From Glandiceps talaboti (taxonomy: Eukaryota > Hemichordata > Enteropneusta > Spengelidae), in the NCBI RefSeq assembly GCF_964340395.1, contig NC_135570.1, positions 1,829,001 to 1,889,000 of the forward strand: 60,000 nucleotides of DNA, in the 5' to 3' direction. This document shows positions 1 to 9,915 of this stretch, one piece after another. Under the pieces are notes generated by a model that was given only the letters and a program-made list of their open reading frames with translations, did no database searches and had not been told where the DNA came from. The position numbers and the translations under genes are program-made. Numbering within the stretch: the first letter of the stretch is position 1; the number at the start of each line of letters is the position of its first letter.

Positions 1-590
1 GCCTTCAATGATAACAGGTTCTGTATTTACTAATGAGATGTTAATAATTTGATTAAAAATTACTGGTAATATAATATACTGGCTGTATTTTAATGTGTTA
101 GTGTTTTTACAATGCGTCGATCATAGTGACGTGTCCACTACTATGGTTTATAGATTATATAAACGTGTCGATATCACAATTAAGCTTGTGAATGTTCTTT
201 ATGAGGAAGGGGTTTGGCGAAAATGAACAAAGTTCATTAATTGAGCTTGTATGACATTGTGTGATCATTCCTAAGAGTACATGATATCTGAAATGTTCTA
301 TGTGTCTCTCCTGTTAAAGGGACATACTCTATAACTGAAGGCCATGTTTTCCTATTAAAGGCACATAGTCTATAACTGAGGGCCATGTTTTCTGCAAACT
401 CCAAAATGTTGTATATGTCACTGTGACAATGTCTGCTTTGTTTTAAAAATTCAACATATAGGGAGATGTTTGATTGTTTATTTTCAGACATCATGTACAC
501 TAACTTTGGAATGTTGTATTTACTAACTGTCTTGTCCTCTACTAATGTATGCATGTATGTGTTCTTTCAAAACTAAGAGCCTCAATATAG
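1..590 (+). other. Intron sequence upstream of the first visible exon
   Basis: No coding exon is supported here. The stretch is AT-rich. It contains a two-copy tandem duplication of about 41 bp around 315-397, built on a segment ending in GGCCATGTTTTC. It ends in the AG used by the exon that starts at 591. The PDZ-encoding exons expected upstream of this gene are not in the window. Confidence 0.6.
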
Positions 591-907
591 CCCCAGTACA
601 ATTCCTTCTACATACACTCCTGGCACCTCGACTGTGACCACCTCAGTTACTCTCCAACCGACCTATCAGAGTGAGGAAAAGTATGCACCTACAAGTTATG
701 GAACAGAAAGAAACAAAGAATATGATAGGTCAGGAGAGGTCCAATCAGAGCCAAGTTATAGGTCACCTGACTCAGGTGTGGATAGAAATGATCAACATGA
801 AAGAATTTTTGGATCAGCAAATCCTGGAGCACAGTCAAGGTCATTCAAAATGCTTCAACAAATGGTGGCTGATGAGGACGGTAGTGATGTGTATGGGGGC
901 AGCGGAG
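591..907 (+). CDS. Zasp52/LDB3-like: PDZ/LIM (ALP-Enigma/Zasp) gene: pre-LIM exon
   Basis: This exon supplies residues 1-105 of the visible part of the protein. Most of it is low-complexity Ser/Thr/Pro/Tyr-rich sequence. It ends in the motif SRSFKMLQQMVADEDGSD, which resembles the conserved segment just before the LIM domain in ALP-family proteins (FRILQGMVDDGSDD in PDLIM3). The next exon continues the likeness with FRSVRPP against TRSVRAP. The donor is GAG|GTAAAA at 907/908 and leaves phase 1, matching the next exon. The acceptor is AG at 589-590, with a poor pyrimidine tract, so the 5' edge is the uncertain part. The ALP/Enigma family anchors to alpha-actinin at Z-discs and stress fibres through an N-terminal PDZ domain, which would be encoded upstream of the window. 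Confidence 0.75.
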
Positions 908-1186
908 GTAAAACGTCTAGCCATCATCAGCTGTAGTAACAATTATCTCAAATCACAATCCTTTTACATGGAATCCTCTCTCAGTATGATTGATTTATTG
1001 AAGCTATTAATTTAGTGAAAATAATACATCATTCATTTATTCATTTTGTCCAAATTCAAGATAATATTTTCCCTGGGAAGTGATAAAGAGTTGACTATAT
1101 TATCACGGTGTAAAATCACATGACTCTGACCTTTGACATTGATAACAATTTGTAATCTTGCTGAACGCCTTGCCTGTCTAATATCA

Positions 1187-1570
1187 TTATGCCTAAAAAA
1201 AAATAATTGTTTGGTTCCGTTTACCCGACCCCACCTAGCTTTTCACTGCCGACCCTAAACTTTTTTTACATACTCGAGAAAAAAATGATAAAATCACAAA
1301 AATTGTGAAGTCTCACGAGAAATAGTGGATGCGGAAACTGGCATCAACTTAAAAAGACAAAATAAAACTGTTCTTCCAATTTGTAATGGCTTTACATCTG
1401 ATAGGAAGGAATAAACAACACAGAGACCATTTGGAAAACAATGGAAAACCTGGACTAGACGCTTACACAGAAAAAAAAATATAATGAAATAAAATAAAAT
1501 AAAAAATCTACCTACCCCACCTGTTCAAAAATTGAGCGTTATTGGAACCACACAAATTTTTTTATTAGTC
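1187..1570 (+). mobile_element. MITE-like element, copy 1
   Basis: This is an element of about 380 bp with imperfect terminal inverted repeats of roughly 30 bp. The left end is an A-run followed by a segment ending TTGTTTGGTTCCG. The right end carries the complement, GGAACCACACAAA, followed by a T-run. Related copies lie at 21831-22145 (opposite orientation) and 46386-46745 (same orientation). The internal blocks CCCCACCTAGCTTTTCACTG and GAAATAGTGGATG are nearly identical between this copy and the third. There is no coding capacity. A non-autonomous DNA transposon is the likeliest reading. Confidence 0.7.
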
Positions 1571-2208
1571 CTTATGTCTTTGTTGGTTTAAATCTGTGTT
1601 TACGCCACTGCATGTATACATATATTCAAATTGATGTTGCTGCTTGTGCTACTAACTCTGTGCTGTTTATACTACATACACACATTGACAACATACAATT
1701 ACAATCATGGTACAAGTTACATTACCAGTAATGTTGCATTCAGAAATGGTTTTGGATTTTACTTACAACACTGAGCTTCATAATTGGTGGCTTTGGATGG
1801 GTTGCCAGGTGTACTTTGACCAATCACATATCAGCACTCTATGCGGTTTTCATTCCGTCATCCACGGGTTGCTTCATAACACATAATCCTCTTCCTGGTT
1901 AACTTTCCTTGTCAGGAACAGACAACTAAATATTACATATTTTCATATTGTGTTAGGAAAAATGAAAACATTTTTTTTGTGATCCTTATTACTATTTTGT
2001 ATAATACCACTACTGAAGATATGAACCTGAACTCGAAATATTGACTATTTTATTTTCTTCCATAATTAAAATGATATATATAATGATAATTTATTGTAAG
2101 TAAAAGAAAATTGGGTGGTGGTGTACTTTTTATTTGCATCGATCCATTCATGCTAGCTACTGATTATGCACAATCCATGAATTTTTGGCATCCATTCAAC
2201 GTTAAGAT

Positions 2209-2455
2209 GGATGTGTCTCACAAAGTTGTCATGGTGATGACTGTGACTCACAAATAGTTGTCATGGTGATGAATGTGTCTCACAAATAGTTGTCTTGATA
2301 ATGAATGTGTTTCACAAATATTTGTCATGGTGATGAATGTGTTTCACAAATAGTTGTCATGGTGATGAATGTGTTTCACAAATAGTTGTCATGGTGATGA
2401 ATGTGTTTCACAAATAGTTGTCATGGTGATGAATTGTTTCACAAATAGTTATTAT
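2209..2455. repeat. Minisatellite, about 32-bp unit, 7 copies
   Basis: The unit combines CACAAATAGTTGTCATGG with TGATGAATGTGT. The copies are nearly identical, with small indels that vary the period between about 30 and 34 bp. The array lies inside the intron before the exon at 2697. Confidence 0.9.
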
Positions 2456-2696
2456 GGTGTAATTCATACAATATCAATCATAATCGTAAACTCAAAGTAA
2501 TTTGTAAAGCCTGTGGTGAAAGCCAGCTGAGATGTGAAAACAATCGAAAATTCAAACCATATTGTGTTAATTTTATAATAACTGCAATTAAAAATAAATG
2601 AAAATATCCTTTGTTTTAGATTTACAGGTATGTATTTGCAGTTTACACTGTAATTGTATAATTATGCAAGATATTTGGTTTGTTTCTTGTTCATAG

Positions 2697-2841
2697 CTCC
2701 TGCATCAACACCTCCAAGTGGTGGTGGTGGTGGTGGTCCTGGTGGATTCCGCAGTGTAAGACCACCATCAGGTGGTACAGGCATTAGTAACAAACCACCC
2801 CAGACAACTCCAATGTGTGAAGGATGTGACCATGGCATTGT
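2697..2841 (+). CDS. Zasp52/LDB3-like: PDZ/LIM gene: Gly-rich linker and start of LIM1
   Basis: Encodes residues 106-154 of the visible fragment. It opens with a glycine/proline-rich stretch containing a run of six Gly, then FRSVRPP, and reaches the first zinc pair of LIM1, C146-x2-C149 (CEGCDHGIV). The acceptor is TTCATAG|CT at 2696/2697 and the donor is T|GTAAGT at 2841/2842. The exon is phase 1 in and phase 2 out. The sequence after the first Cys closely follows the ALP LIM domain (PDLIM3 CDKCGSGIVG), which is the basis for assigning LIM1 to the ALP class. The intron to the next exon is only 209 bp. Confidence 0.92.
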
Positions 2842-2855
2842 GTAAGTAATACATC

Positions 2856-2895
2856 ACACTGTACTCAAAGCACTGTACAATTGTTACCTGTATGA
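2856..2895 (-). mobile_element. SINE tail fragment
   Basis: The segment around CTCAAAGCACTGTACAATTG matches the reverse complement of the 3' tail of the SINE at 53098-53455 (ATTGTAAAGTGCTTTGAG). Only about 40 bp is left. It lies directly upstream of the hairpin at 2918-2979. Confidence 0.5.
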
Positions 2896-2917
2896 GGGGT
2901 AATATGACATCTACTAG

Positions 2918-2979
2918 TGCCCAAATAAGGCCAGGCAATAAGTGTTTTATAACAATTATTGCCTGGCCTTATTTGGGCA
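2918..2979. repeat. Perfect 24-bp inverted repeat with 14-nt loop
   Basis: The left arm is 2918-2941 and the right arm is 2956-2979, with an exact complement over all 24 bp around GCCCAAATAAGGCCAGG. The hairpin lies inside the 209-bp intron between the two halves of LIM1, ending 71 bp before the downstream acceptor. Confidence 0.95.
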
Positions 2980-3050
2980 ATATGTATTTTATAACACATC
3001 ACATTGTCAGTCACGTATAATAATACATGATCTCTCTCTGTTTCCTACAG

Positions 3051-3136
3051 TGGTCCCTTTGTCAGAATCAAAGGCAAGAGTTACCATCCAGAGTGCTTTG
3101 TGTGTGCTGACTGCCATTGCAGCCTGAAAAACCAAG
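3051..3136 (+). CDS. Zasp52/LDB3-like: PDZ/LIM gene: LIM1 core exon
   Basis: Encodes residues 155-182, GPFVRIKGKSY followed by HPECFVCADC. It supplies the H-x2-C-x2-C-x2-C zinc ligands that close the first zinc module and open the second. HPECFVCADC is identical to the corresponding stretch of vertebrate ALP LIM domains. The acceptor is TTTCCTACAG|T and the donor is CAAG|GTTTGT. The exon is phase 2 in and phase 1 out, exactly fitting its neighbours. Confidence 0.95.
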
Positions 3137-3576
3137 GTTTGTACACTCAAACATTACAACTATAGCTTTGTAACTCAAAGCAGAGGTTACGCATGACCAA
3201 TTTGAAGTGATTTGAAACTTCTTTTATGTACGATAGTGTCAAAACAAAGAGATTGTAGTAAATGTGATTGTATTTCCTGCAAGGATAAGAATTATCTGAT
3301 GTTAGGGTGTGTCCTGTAGTCTTCCCCACAGCTGTAAGTGTGGGCCTTTCTGTCTTTATAGTGTTACTTGAGCCAGGTACCAAATGATCTTGCAGTCTCA
3401 TCGATGTATTCTGCATCGCAGTCTGTACATTTTGATATTCAAAAGTCCTATGCAGAAAAGACAAATATTGATGACTCCACTAGGGGGTCAGGGGTCATTT
3501 GACCAGATCACTTAATTAGTGTCAGTATGCTGAAGATGTCAGGGAGATTCAGACTGGAGAGATATATAGTTGCTTT

Positions 3577-3967
3577 AAGGGAAAAGATACCTTTTAATTC
3601 ATTATGTTTAAATAAAAATTTGGATGTTACACAAGATAAAATGAGTTGGTTTCATTCACTTAACATATCAGTACAGAGCTGGCATCTATCAGAACTTATA
3701 TGGAAGTGACACATGTGCCTTGATAGCATCTTCTTATCAATGTGTTATTGACTGTTTCTATTGTTATTGTTGTTGAATAGTAATACAAGTAGTCATTGAT
3801 ATGTTTAATGAAAGTTCCCTATCAACTACATTCATTACTTCCACCTAAGTTCTGATCACTGCCAGCTCTGTACTGATATGTGAAAGTGAATACAACTAAC
3901 ACATTTTATCTTGTTTAGCATCCAAGTGTTTATCAAACCTAGTGAATTGACAAGGTATTCTTCCCTT
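3577..3967. repeat. Long inverted repeat, arms of about 131 bp
   Basis: The left arm, 3577-3707, pairs with 3837-3967 at roughly 78 percent identity by eye. The best block is CATATCAGTACAGAGCTGGC on the left and its complement GCCAGCTCTGTACTGATATG on the right. The loop is about 129 bp. The whole structure sits in the 893-bp intron inside LIM1 (3137-4029) and ends about 60 bp before the acceptor. It could be a foldback or MITE-type insertion. Confidence 0.85.
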
Positions 3968-4029
3968 TCATACCAGACTTCAAAAAGACAACTTTTTATT
4001 CCTAATAAATAGAATGTTTTATTTACCAG

Positions 4030-4126
4030 GATACTTTGATGTTGGTGGCAAGCTATACTGTGAACGTGATGCTCGTAGCAAAGTGCAGCCTCCACCCGGG
4101 GCTGAGCAAGTTGTTCTGCCTGGACG
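4030..4126 (+). CDS. Zasp52/LDB3-like: PDZ/LIM gene: end of LIM1
   Basis: Encodes residues 184-214. YFDVGGKLYCERDARS completes LIM1 with the last ligand pair C193-x2-D196. A tail, KVQPPPGAEQVVLPG, follows, recalling the ALP C-terminus (PPEGYDTVTLYP). The acceptor is TTTACCAG|GA and the donor is GACG|GTAAGT, phase 2 out. If the intron is not spliced, the split codon CG|G is followed directly by TAA (4128-4130), giving a protein that ends in LPGR just after LIM1, about where vertebrate single-LIM ALP proteins end. Confidence 0.94.
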
Positions 4127-4149
4127 GTAAGTAATGTTTGTAGAATAAT

Positions 4150-4202
4150 ACCCCTCAACATATCCCCCCACCCCAGTCCCCCACCCCGATCCCCCACCCC
4201 AG
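4150..4202 (-). other. C-rich tract, possible G-quadruplex on the - strand
   Basis: Several runs of four to six C occur between 4150 and 4200, including a CCCCAGTCCCCCACCCC-like unit repeated about three times. The tract begins some 25 nt after the LIM1 donor. The - strand could form a G-quadruplex and the + strand an i-motif. Confidence 0.7.
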
Positions 4203-4928
4203 TCAATCAGGGTTTATGAAACCTTAAACTCAGTGAATCACTGTCTCTGAGATACATACATAATCTGTTGATATAAAACGTGTGTCAAAGTGACTCAAAG
4301 CGTTCACATTGACGTGAATGTACACTCACATTTTGACAATTTAACAATATTTCATATATGCCAATCAGATTTGACATACTTAGCCACAAGTGTAGGATTG
4401 AATCCAGCAATATACAGCTTTATGAACACATGATATTTTATCTATTCATACTGTGTAATATTAGAGTAGAATATGCCAACACACAATATCAGAATTGAGA
4501 GTTGACAAATACAGTTGCTTCTCTCCAATAAAGTTTGTGACAGTAAATAATCATCACTACATAATCATGTCAGGTATGTCCATGTAGACCTCAAGTATCT
4601 CTGTTTTGAAGCTGAACGTGGGTCTGTTATAAGTAAATACTATAAATGCTGATCTATACATTGAAATATTAAAATACTGTTAGGACTGTTTGTGGAAAAA
4701 AGATGCTGTGAAGTAGAAAATCTACATCTAGAAATGTGTAGTAGAAAAAGATTTTAGAAACATTACATGTGGATATTATTAGTAAAGGAGTATGAAAATA
4801 GCTTGAATAATTGACTAGTTCTGCTTTCATGGGACTTTTCAAAGATGGTACATGTAGATATTGAACATTCTACTTTTATGATGTGCAAGTTCTACCACTT
4901 GTTGTAATTATTCGTTAAAAAGTTCTTA

Positions 4929-4930
<2 letters not shown>

Positions 4931-4980
<50 letters not shown>

Positions 4981-5111
4981 GTGTGTGTGTGTGTGAGTGT
5001 GTGTGAGTGAGTGTGTGTGTGTGTGTGTGTGTGTGAGTGAGTGTGTGTATGTATGTGTGTGTATGTACATATGTATGTGTGTGTGTACTTATGTACATGT
5101 GTGTGTGTGAT
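4931..5111. repeat. (TG)n microsatellite with GAGT and GTAT interruptions
   Basis: About 180 bp of TG dinucleotide with scattered GAGT and TATG interruptions, in the 5-kb intron after LIM1. Open frames through it are repeat artefacts. Confidence 0.97.
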
Positions 5112-5908
5112 TTTATTATAAGTACATTAGTACATGTGTTTAGCATTAGGGTGTTTTGATCACGCTTTTATTGCTACTAGAGAGAGCTGAACTAAGAAAA
5201 TATCTAAATACTCAGAGCAGATGCTGAAAGAGACCAAATTATGTGGGGTGGGGTGGGGGGCATTAGAATTCAATCACATAGTTTTTATGTCAATAATTAA
5301 TACTATGTAAACACTTTGTCATTAATATTACACTTGTAAGTGTTCACAGTCTGGTATTTATGGATATTTATAGACTTGGGCTTAGCTCTCTCTAGAATCA
5401 CCGGAGTTCTATCACTAATGACACTCTATGAATTCTATATGTAATGGCACTGTGTGGTTACCATGGTAATAATAGATGCAAATAGCATTAGAGAAGTGTG
5501 ATTTTGTAGTCTAAATGATGTACAGTTTATATATTCAATGATTGCCTAGTTCTGAAGTTAGACCACCGTAACTGTTAAACTTTGCTGTCTTTTCATTCCT
5601 TTTATGTTTTTGTTTTTTCACGTTTGTACTTCCTATGTGGTTCTACACGTGGTTTCCCTTATTGTGTGAAACACATTTTACCTGCACCTTTCAAACCAAT
5701 ATTTCAAAACCGTCTTTTTAGTATTTTTTAAGTTTTTTTTTTTTTTTCTTCTCATATTTGTATCTCGTAAATTCCACATAAAAAGCCTTCTTTTCTGATT
5801 CACTCAGTAGAAAATAATGTTCACACATGCAAGTATCAGTAGACTGATATAGGTACAGTCAGCCATTTTTGTTCTTGCTGATTCTTCTCTTTCTCCCGGT
5901 TCTTGTAG

Positions 5909-5912
5909 GTAA
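5909..5912 (+). other. Candidate alternative terminal acceptor after LIM1
   Basis: A pyrimidine-rich tract (TCTTCTCTTTCTCCC) leads to TTCTTGTAG at 5908. From the phase-2 donor at 4126 the first bases would read CG|G TAA, so an isoform spliced here would end in LPGR, the same end as intron retention at 4128. Two AATAAA hexamers follow near 6120 and 6163. This is inferred from signals only. Confidence 0.25.
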
Positions 5913-6077
5913 ATTCAACAACTATGGCTCGACAGTTTCAAGACAGAACTAGAAAGATAATCCAAGATTGCATCTCAACACACACGGACAACTTTCTGAT
6001 CTGATCATTTGCAGAGATTTTGCTTTAGTACTTGCATGTGTGAACAATAATAGACACTAAAAAAATGTTTCTGGTTA

Positions 6078-6190
6078 TAGTAAATCTCACTGATGCCACA
6101 ATATAACAGAATTTAGGCTAAATAAATCCCACTGATGCCACCAATGTAATAGAATTTAGGCTAAATAAATCCCAATGGTGCTACCACTGT
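6078..6190. repeat. Tandem duplication of about 43 bp
   Basis: Two and a half copies of a unit containing CCCACTGATGCCAC and AGAATTTAGGCTAAATAAAT. Each full copy contains an AATAAA. Confidence 0.85.
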
Positions 6191-6644
6191 TATGTAACAG
6201 TAACATTTTTCATGGGATTTTCAACAAAAAAATGAAATTTTCACAATGTTAAGTAGTTAAAACATTTGAATTGGAACCCAGTAATACTGTCTTTTCATGT
6301 CTGTTACAATGCATATCTTACTTTGTTAGTGTCAACAGGCATAGCACAATGATCATGGCTTTTACAATATTACAGTGTGTAATTGAGACTCTATTTTCAC
6401 CCTTAAAGTTAGCGTACAAATGAACGTACATCATTGGGCATGGAAATCAACAACAACAACAACACAGTGTGATAGAAAATGGTTGATTTGATTCTACACA
6501 AGAAGCTTGGAACTCAGAATATAGCATTGTGGTGATATTAATTCCAATCATATTTGTATACTGGGCAATACTTCTTGTTTGACGTGATTCCACATACACT
6601 AACTTTTTAGTATTTCGTAACGAAACAAAGAACCTACCAGTAAA

Positions 6645-6732
6645 TTTAAAATACAGACTGCCCCCATTTAAGACTTCTTGGCTGACTGTATACAGACTGC
6701 ACCTATTTAAGAAGTCTTGGCTGACTGTATAC
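6645..6732. repeat. Two-copy tandem duplication of about 42 bp
   Basis: The unit ACAGACTGC...TTTAAG...CTTGGCTGACTGTAT occurs twice in succession with small differences. Confidence 0.85.
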
Positions 6733-7178
6733 TACATCACATTTGGAATAATAATTTTACCACCTGTTCAGTGTATGGAGGCTCTGTCCAGTTGAAATAT
6801 TTAATAGTTGTAAATTTAGAAGGGCATATGGCAGTTATTTTTTACACCAACACCTCACCACTGATCTGCAGACCATAATACATACAGTGCCAGTGACCCC
6901 ACGTGACACCTATACAGTACAACTTTCCATAAACTGCAGTGTAAATTACTGTGGATTTGTAATAGATTTGTAACGGTCATTAAAGTAAAAGTACAAATTA
7001 TGTACTTAAACTTCAATATAAAATTTATTGCCACAGATACAGTTCTGTGTGATATACCTCAAATTCATTTTATCTCGTAAATTAAATCTGTGATCTTGCT
7101 ATTTTTTAAGCTACTTTTGTACTTGTTTATACTAAATTGTATATGCTATGTACCAAACCCATAAAGTCCTCCTATTTT

Positions 7179-7275
7179 GTATATGCAAATTTGATATACA
7201 TTCAACAATGTATACTAAACTGTTATGCAAATTTGATATACATTCAACAATGTATACTAAACATTTATGCAAATT
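7179..7275. repeat. 42-bp tandem repeat, 2.3 copies
   Basis: The unit begins TATGCAAATTTGATATACAT and repeats exactly except for the last three bases. Each copy carries the octamer ATGCAAAT. Confidence 0.9.
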
Positions 7276-7332
7276 TAGGTGCTGTTTTAAAGTATATAAG
7301 TTCTCTATACCACAACATTCATGTATCACTCT

Positions 7333-8040
7333 ACCATTTGAGTGTTGGACACAAACTTTGATCCTAGAATACAAATCTGTATTTTGGTATACTGCAACTC
7401 TGTATTTTAGTTACAAAATATCACCCTACCATTTGAGTGTTGGACACAAACTTTGATCCTAGAATACAAATCTGTATTTTGGTATACTGCAACTCTATAT
7501 TTTAGTTACAAAATATCACCCTACCATTTGAGTGTTGGACACAAACTTTGATCCTAGAATACAAATCTGTATTTTGGTATACTGCAACTCTGTATTTTAG
7601 TCACAAAATATCACCCTACCATTTGAGTGTTGGACACAAACTTTAATCCTCGAATACAAATCTGTATTTTGGTATACTGCAAGCCTGTATTTTAGTTACA
7701 AAATATCACCCTACCATTTGAGTGTTGGACACAAACTTTAATCCTCGAATACAAATCTGTATTTTGGTATACTGCAAGCCTGTATTTTAGTCACAAAATA
7801 TCACCCTACCATTTGAGTGTTCGACACAAACTTTGATTCTAGAATACAAATCTGTATTTTGGTATACTGCAAGCCTGTATTTTAGTCACAAAATATCACC
7901 CTACCATTTGAGTGTTCGACACAAACTTTGATTCTAGAATACAAATCTGTATTTTGGTATACTGCAAGCCTGTATTTTAGTCACAAAATATCACCTTACC
8001 ATTTGAATGTTGGACACAAACTTTGACCTTTAATACAGAC
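7333..8040. repeat. 95-bp minisatellite, about 7.4 copies
   Basis: Copies start at ACCATTTGAGTGTTGGACAC at 7333, 7428, 7523, 7618, 7713, 7808, 7903 and 7998, an exact 95-bp period. Variants such as TTGGACAC/TTCGACAC and AACTC/AAGCC are shared by neighbouring copies, as expected from local unequal exchange. The last copy decays after about 40 bp. Confidence 0.97.
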
Positions 8041-8666
8041 TGTTTTTCTAACATTATCACAAAGACAATCATACATTTAGTGTGCCATACACAAACTTTG
8101 TTCCTAGAGTACAATACTGTATTTTTAAAGTACTACTAAAAATAGTTAAGCTAACATTTGAATGTCAAACCCTTTAGACTTCAACAAGCCAAGACAATGA
8201 TCCTATGGCCAGTGTATGTTTACTTGTGCAGTAGACAATGATCTTATGGCTAGTGTATGTTTCTAGTGCAATAGATCGATACTTATTTAAAAAATACTTA
8301 AAAGAAACAGAATAGATATTTGTGTACAGTAGTTTTTAAGTAAAATGTATATTTTGTCATGTTCTTGTCTATTTAGTGCATTTTAGTATAATAAAATAGC
8401 TATGTATTTTAATTTGGAAGTGTTACTGGTAATAAACTTATTTCCTGCTATATTCTTGTGAGTGTGGTTTCGAAAAAACCCATGTCAGTTTTGAATGTAC
8501 ATTTTAAAACCAATCTGAGAGCTGAGTATGAAAGTGTACAAGTAAGGATATGGATTTGTTATTTGGTATAATTGTATCTAGTCTTGTTTACTCTAACTGG
8601 TTATAGCGCTGAATGACTGATGTTGATAATACTTGTCTTGTTCACTTGTCCTGCTAACTATAGCAC

Positions 8667-9040
8667 AGTGTTTTTGTTAAGGGTGGTAAGCAGGTAAAAT
8701 CTACTTGAGTTCCCAGTTATTTTACCAGGGTTCCCTACCAGTGTTTTTGTTAAGGGTGGTAAGCAGGTAAAATCTACCTGAGTTCCCAGTCATTTTACCA
8801 GGGTTCCTTACCAGTGTTTTTGTTAGGGGGGGGGGGGGGGGGGGCTATTAGGTAAAATCTACCAGGGCTCCCCTGTCATTTTACCAGGGTTCCCTACCAG
8901 TGTTTTTACTAAGGGTGGTAAGTAGGTAATATCTACTGGGGTTCCCATGTCATTTTACCAGGGTTTCCTACCAGTGTTTTTACTAAGGGTGGTAAGTAGG
9001 TAAAATCTAATGGGGTTCCCATGTCATTTTACCAGGATCA
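8667..9040. repeat. About 73-bp minisatellite with splice-like motifs, 5 copies
   Basis: Copies begin at AGTGTTTTT near 8667, 8740, 8813, 8899 and 8973. Four carry a donor-like GGTAAG; the third has a run of 19 G in its place (8826-8844). Acceptor-like TTTTACCAG recurs in each copy. The array ends about 75 bp before the exon at 9116. Confidence 0.92.
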
Positions 9041-9115
9041 ATCATTTTATTTTTTGATAGTGTTGTAATAGACCCCAACATTAACAATTTAGTCATCAAT
9101 TTTGTTATATTCTAG

Positions 9116-9241
9116 TGGTGGAACTTCTCCTGGCCAACGTCCAGCAGCAACTTCTCCAGCCTACCAGCCAAGCCAACCAGCTTATAAACCAACGCAGCAT
9201 ACACCACACCAAACACCAGCTATGGCAGCAGGCCATGGGCG
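9116..9241 (+). CDS. Zasp52/LDB3-like: PDZ/LIM gene: linker cassette exon 1 (126 bp)
   Basis: Encodes residues 216-256, a Pro/Ala/Gln/Thr-rich segment beginning GGTSPGQRPAATSPAYQPSQ. It looks like disordered linker with no recognisable fold. The acceptor is ATTCTAG|T and the donor is GGGCG|GTAAGT. The exon is phase 2 on both sides and 42 codons long, so including or skipping it keeps the frame. No homologous domain is claimed. The assignment rests on splice signals, uninterrupted frame and composition typical of PDZ/LIM linkers. Confidence 0.8.
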
Positions 9242-9777
9242 GTAAGTTTACTCACTCATAAATAACCTACTTTTCATTTATTAACAAAAATCAAATTGAT
9301 ATTTTAATGAGGTAGTGAATGGCATTGGTATGACAGAAGTATGGTTGACTGTAACTTTTTTTCATGTTGAGCATGAAGCAACATATTATCAATACAAGAT
9401 TTTTTTCTTGAAGCATAAGAGTGGAAAACATAATTTCAAACGATGAAAGACAGAATGACATCTGAAAAAATATTATACCACTAGAAATAGATGAATTGTG
9501 TTCAAAAGTCATATCCTTGTGACCCCTGGCACTTGGAGATATTCTGTCAGTGGTAATACCTGGATACCCCTTATAGCAAATAAAACTTTGGTGGTAATCT
9601 CACTGTAAGAGTAAATATGAGGTAACATTGTCTACTTCTTAATATGTATCTTGTATTTATTTTCTAACTCTGTATACTGTATGTCATCTGGTTATTGTTG
9701 CCTTAATTTTAAATGTAAAGGCACAAGTTTTCTTGACAAGTGAAGAAGATATTGTCGCACTGCAGAAAACCAGATTC

Positions 9778-9915
9778 AACTGGTTGAACCCAGTTCTGAG
9801 ATAACAAGAAATATGCTGGAGATAACCAGTTTGAACTGGTTGCAACCAGTTACAAAATAACAAACAAATATTGTTACAAAGGGAAGGAACCAGTTGAAAC
9901 TGGTTGAAACCAGTT
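9778..9915. promoter_or_regulatory. Phased AACCAGTT/AACTGGTT cluster
   Basis: Seven perfect copies of AACCAGTT or its complement start at 9778, 9824, 9834, 9844, 9888, 9898 and 9908. Two triplets are spaced at exactly 10 bp with alternating orientation, and a degenerate AACCCAGTT follows the first site. The motif resembles Grainyhead/CP2-type sites (AACCGGTT-like) and also contains a Myb-type core. Function is inferred only. Confidence 0.5.
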
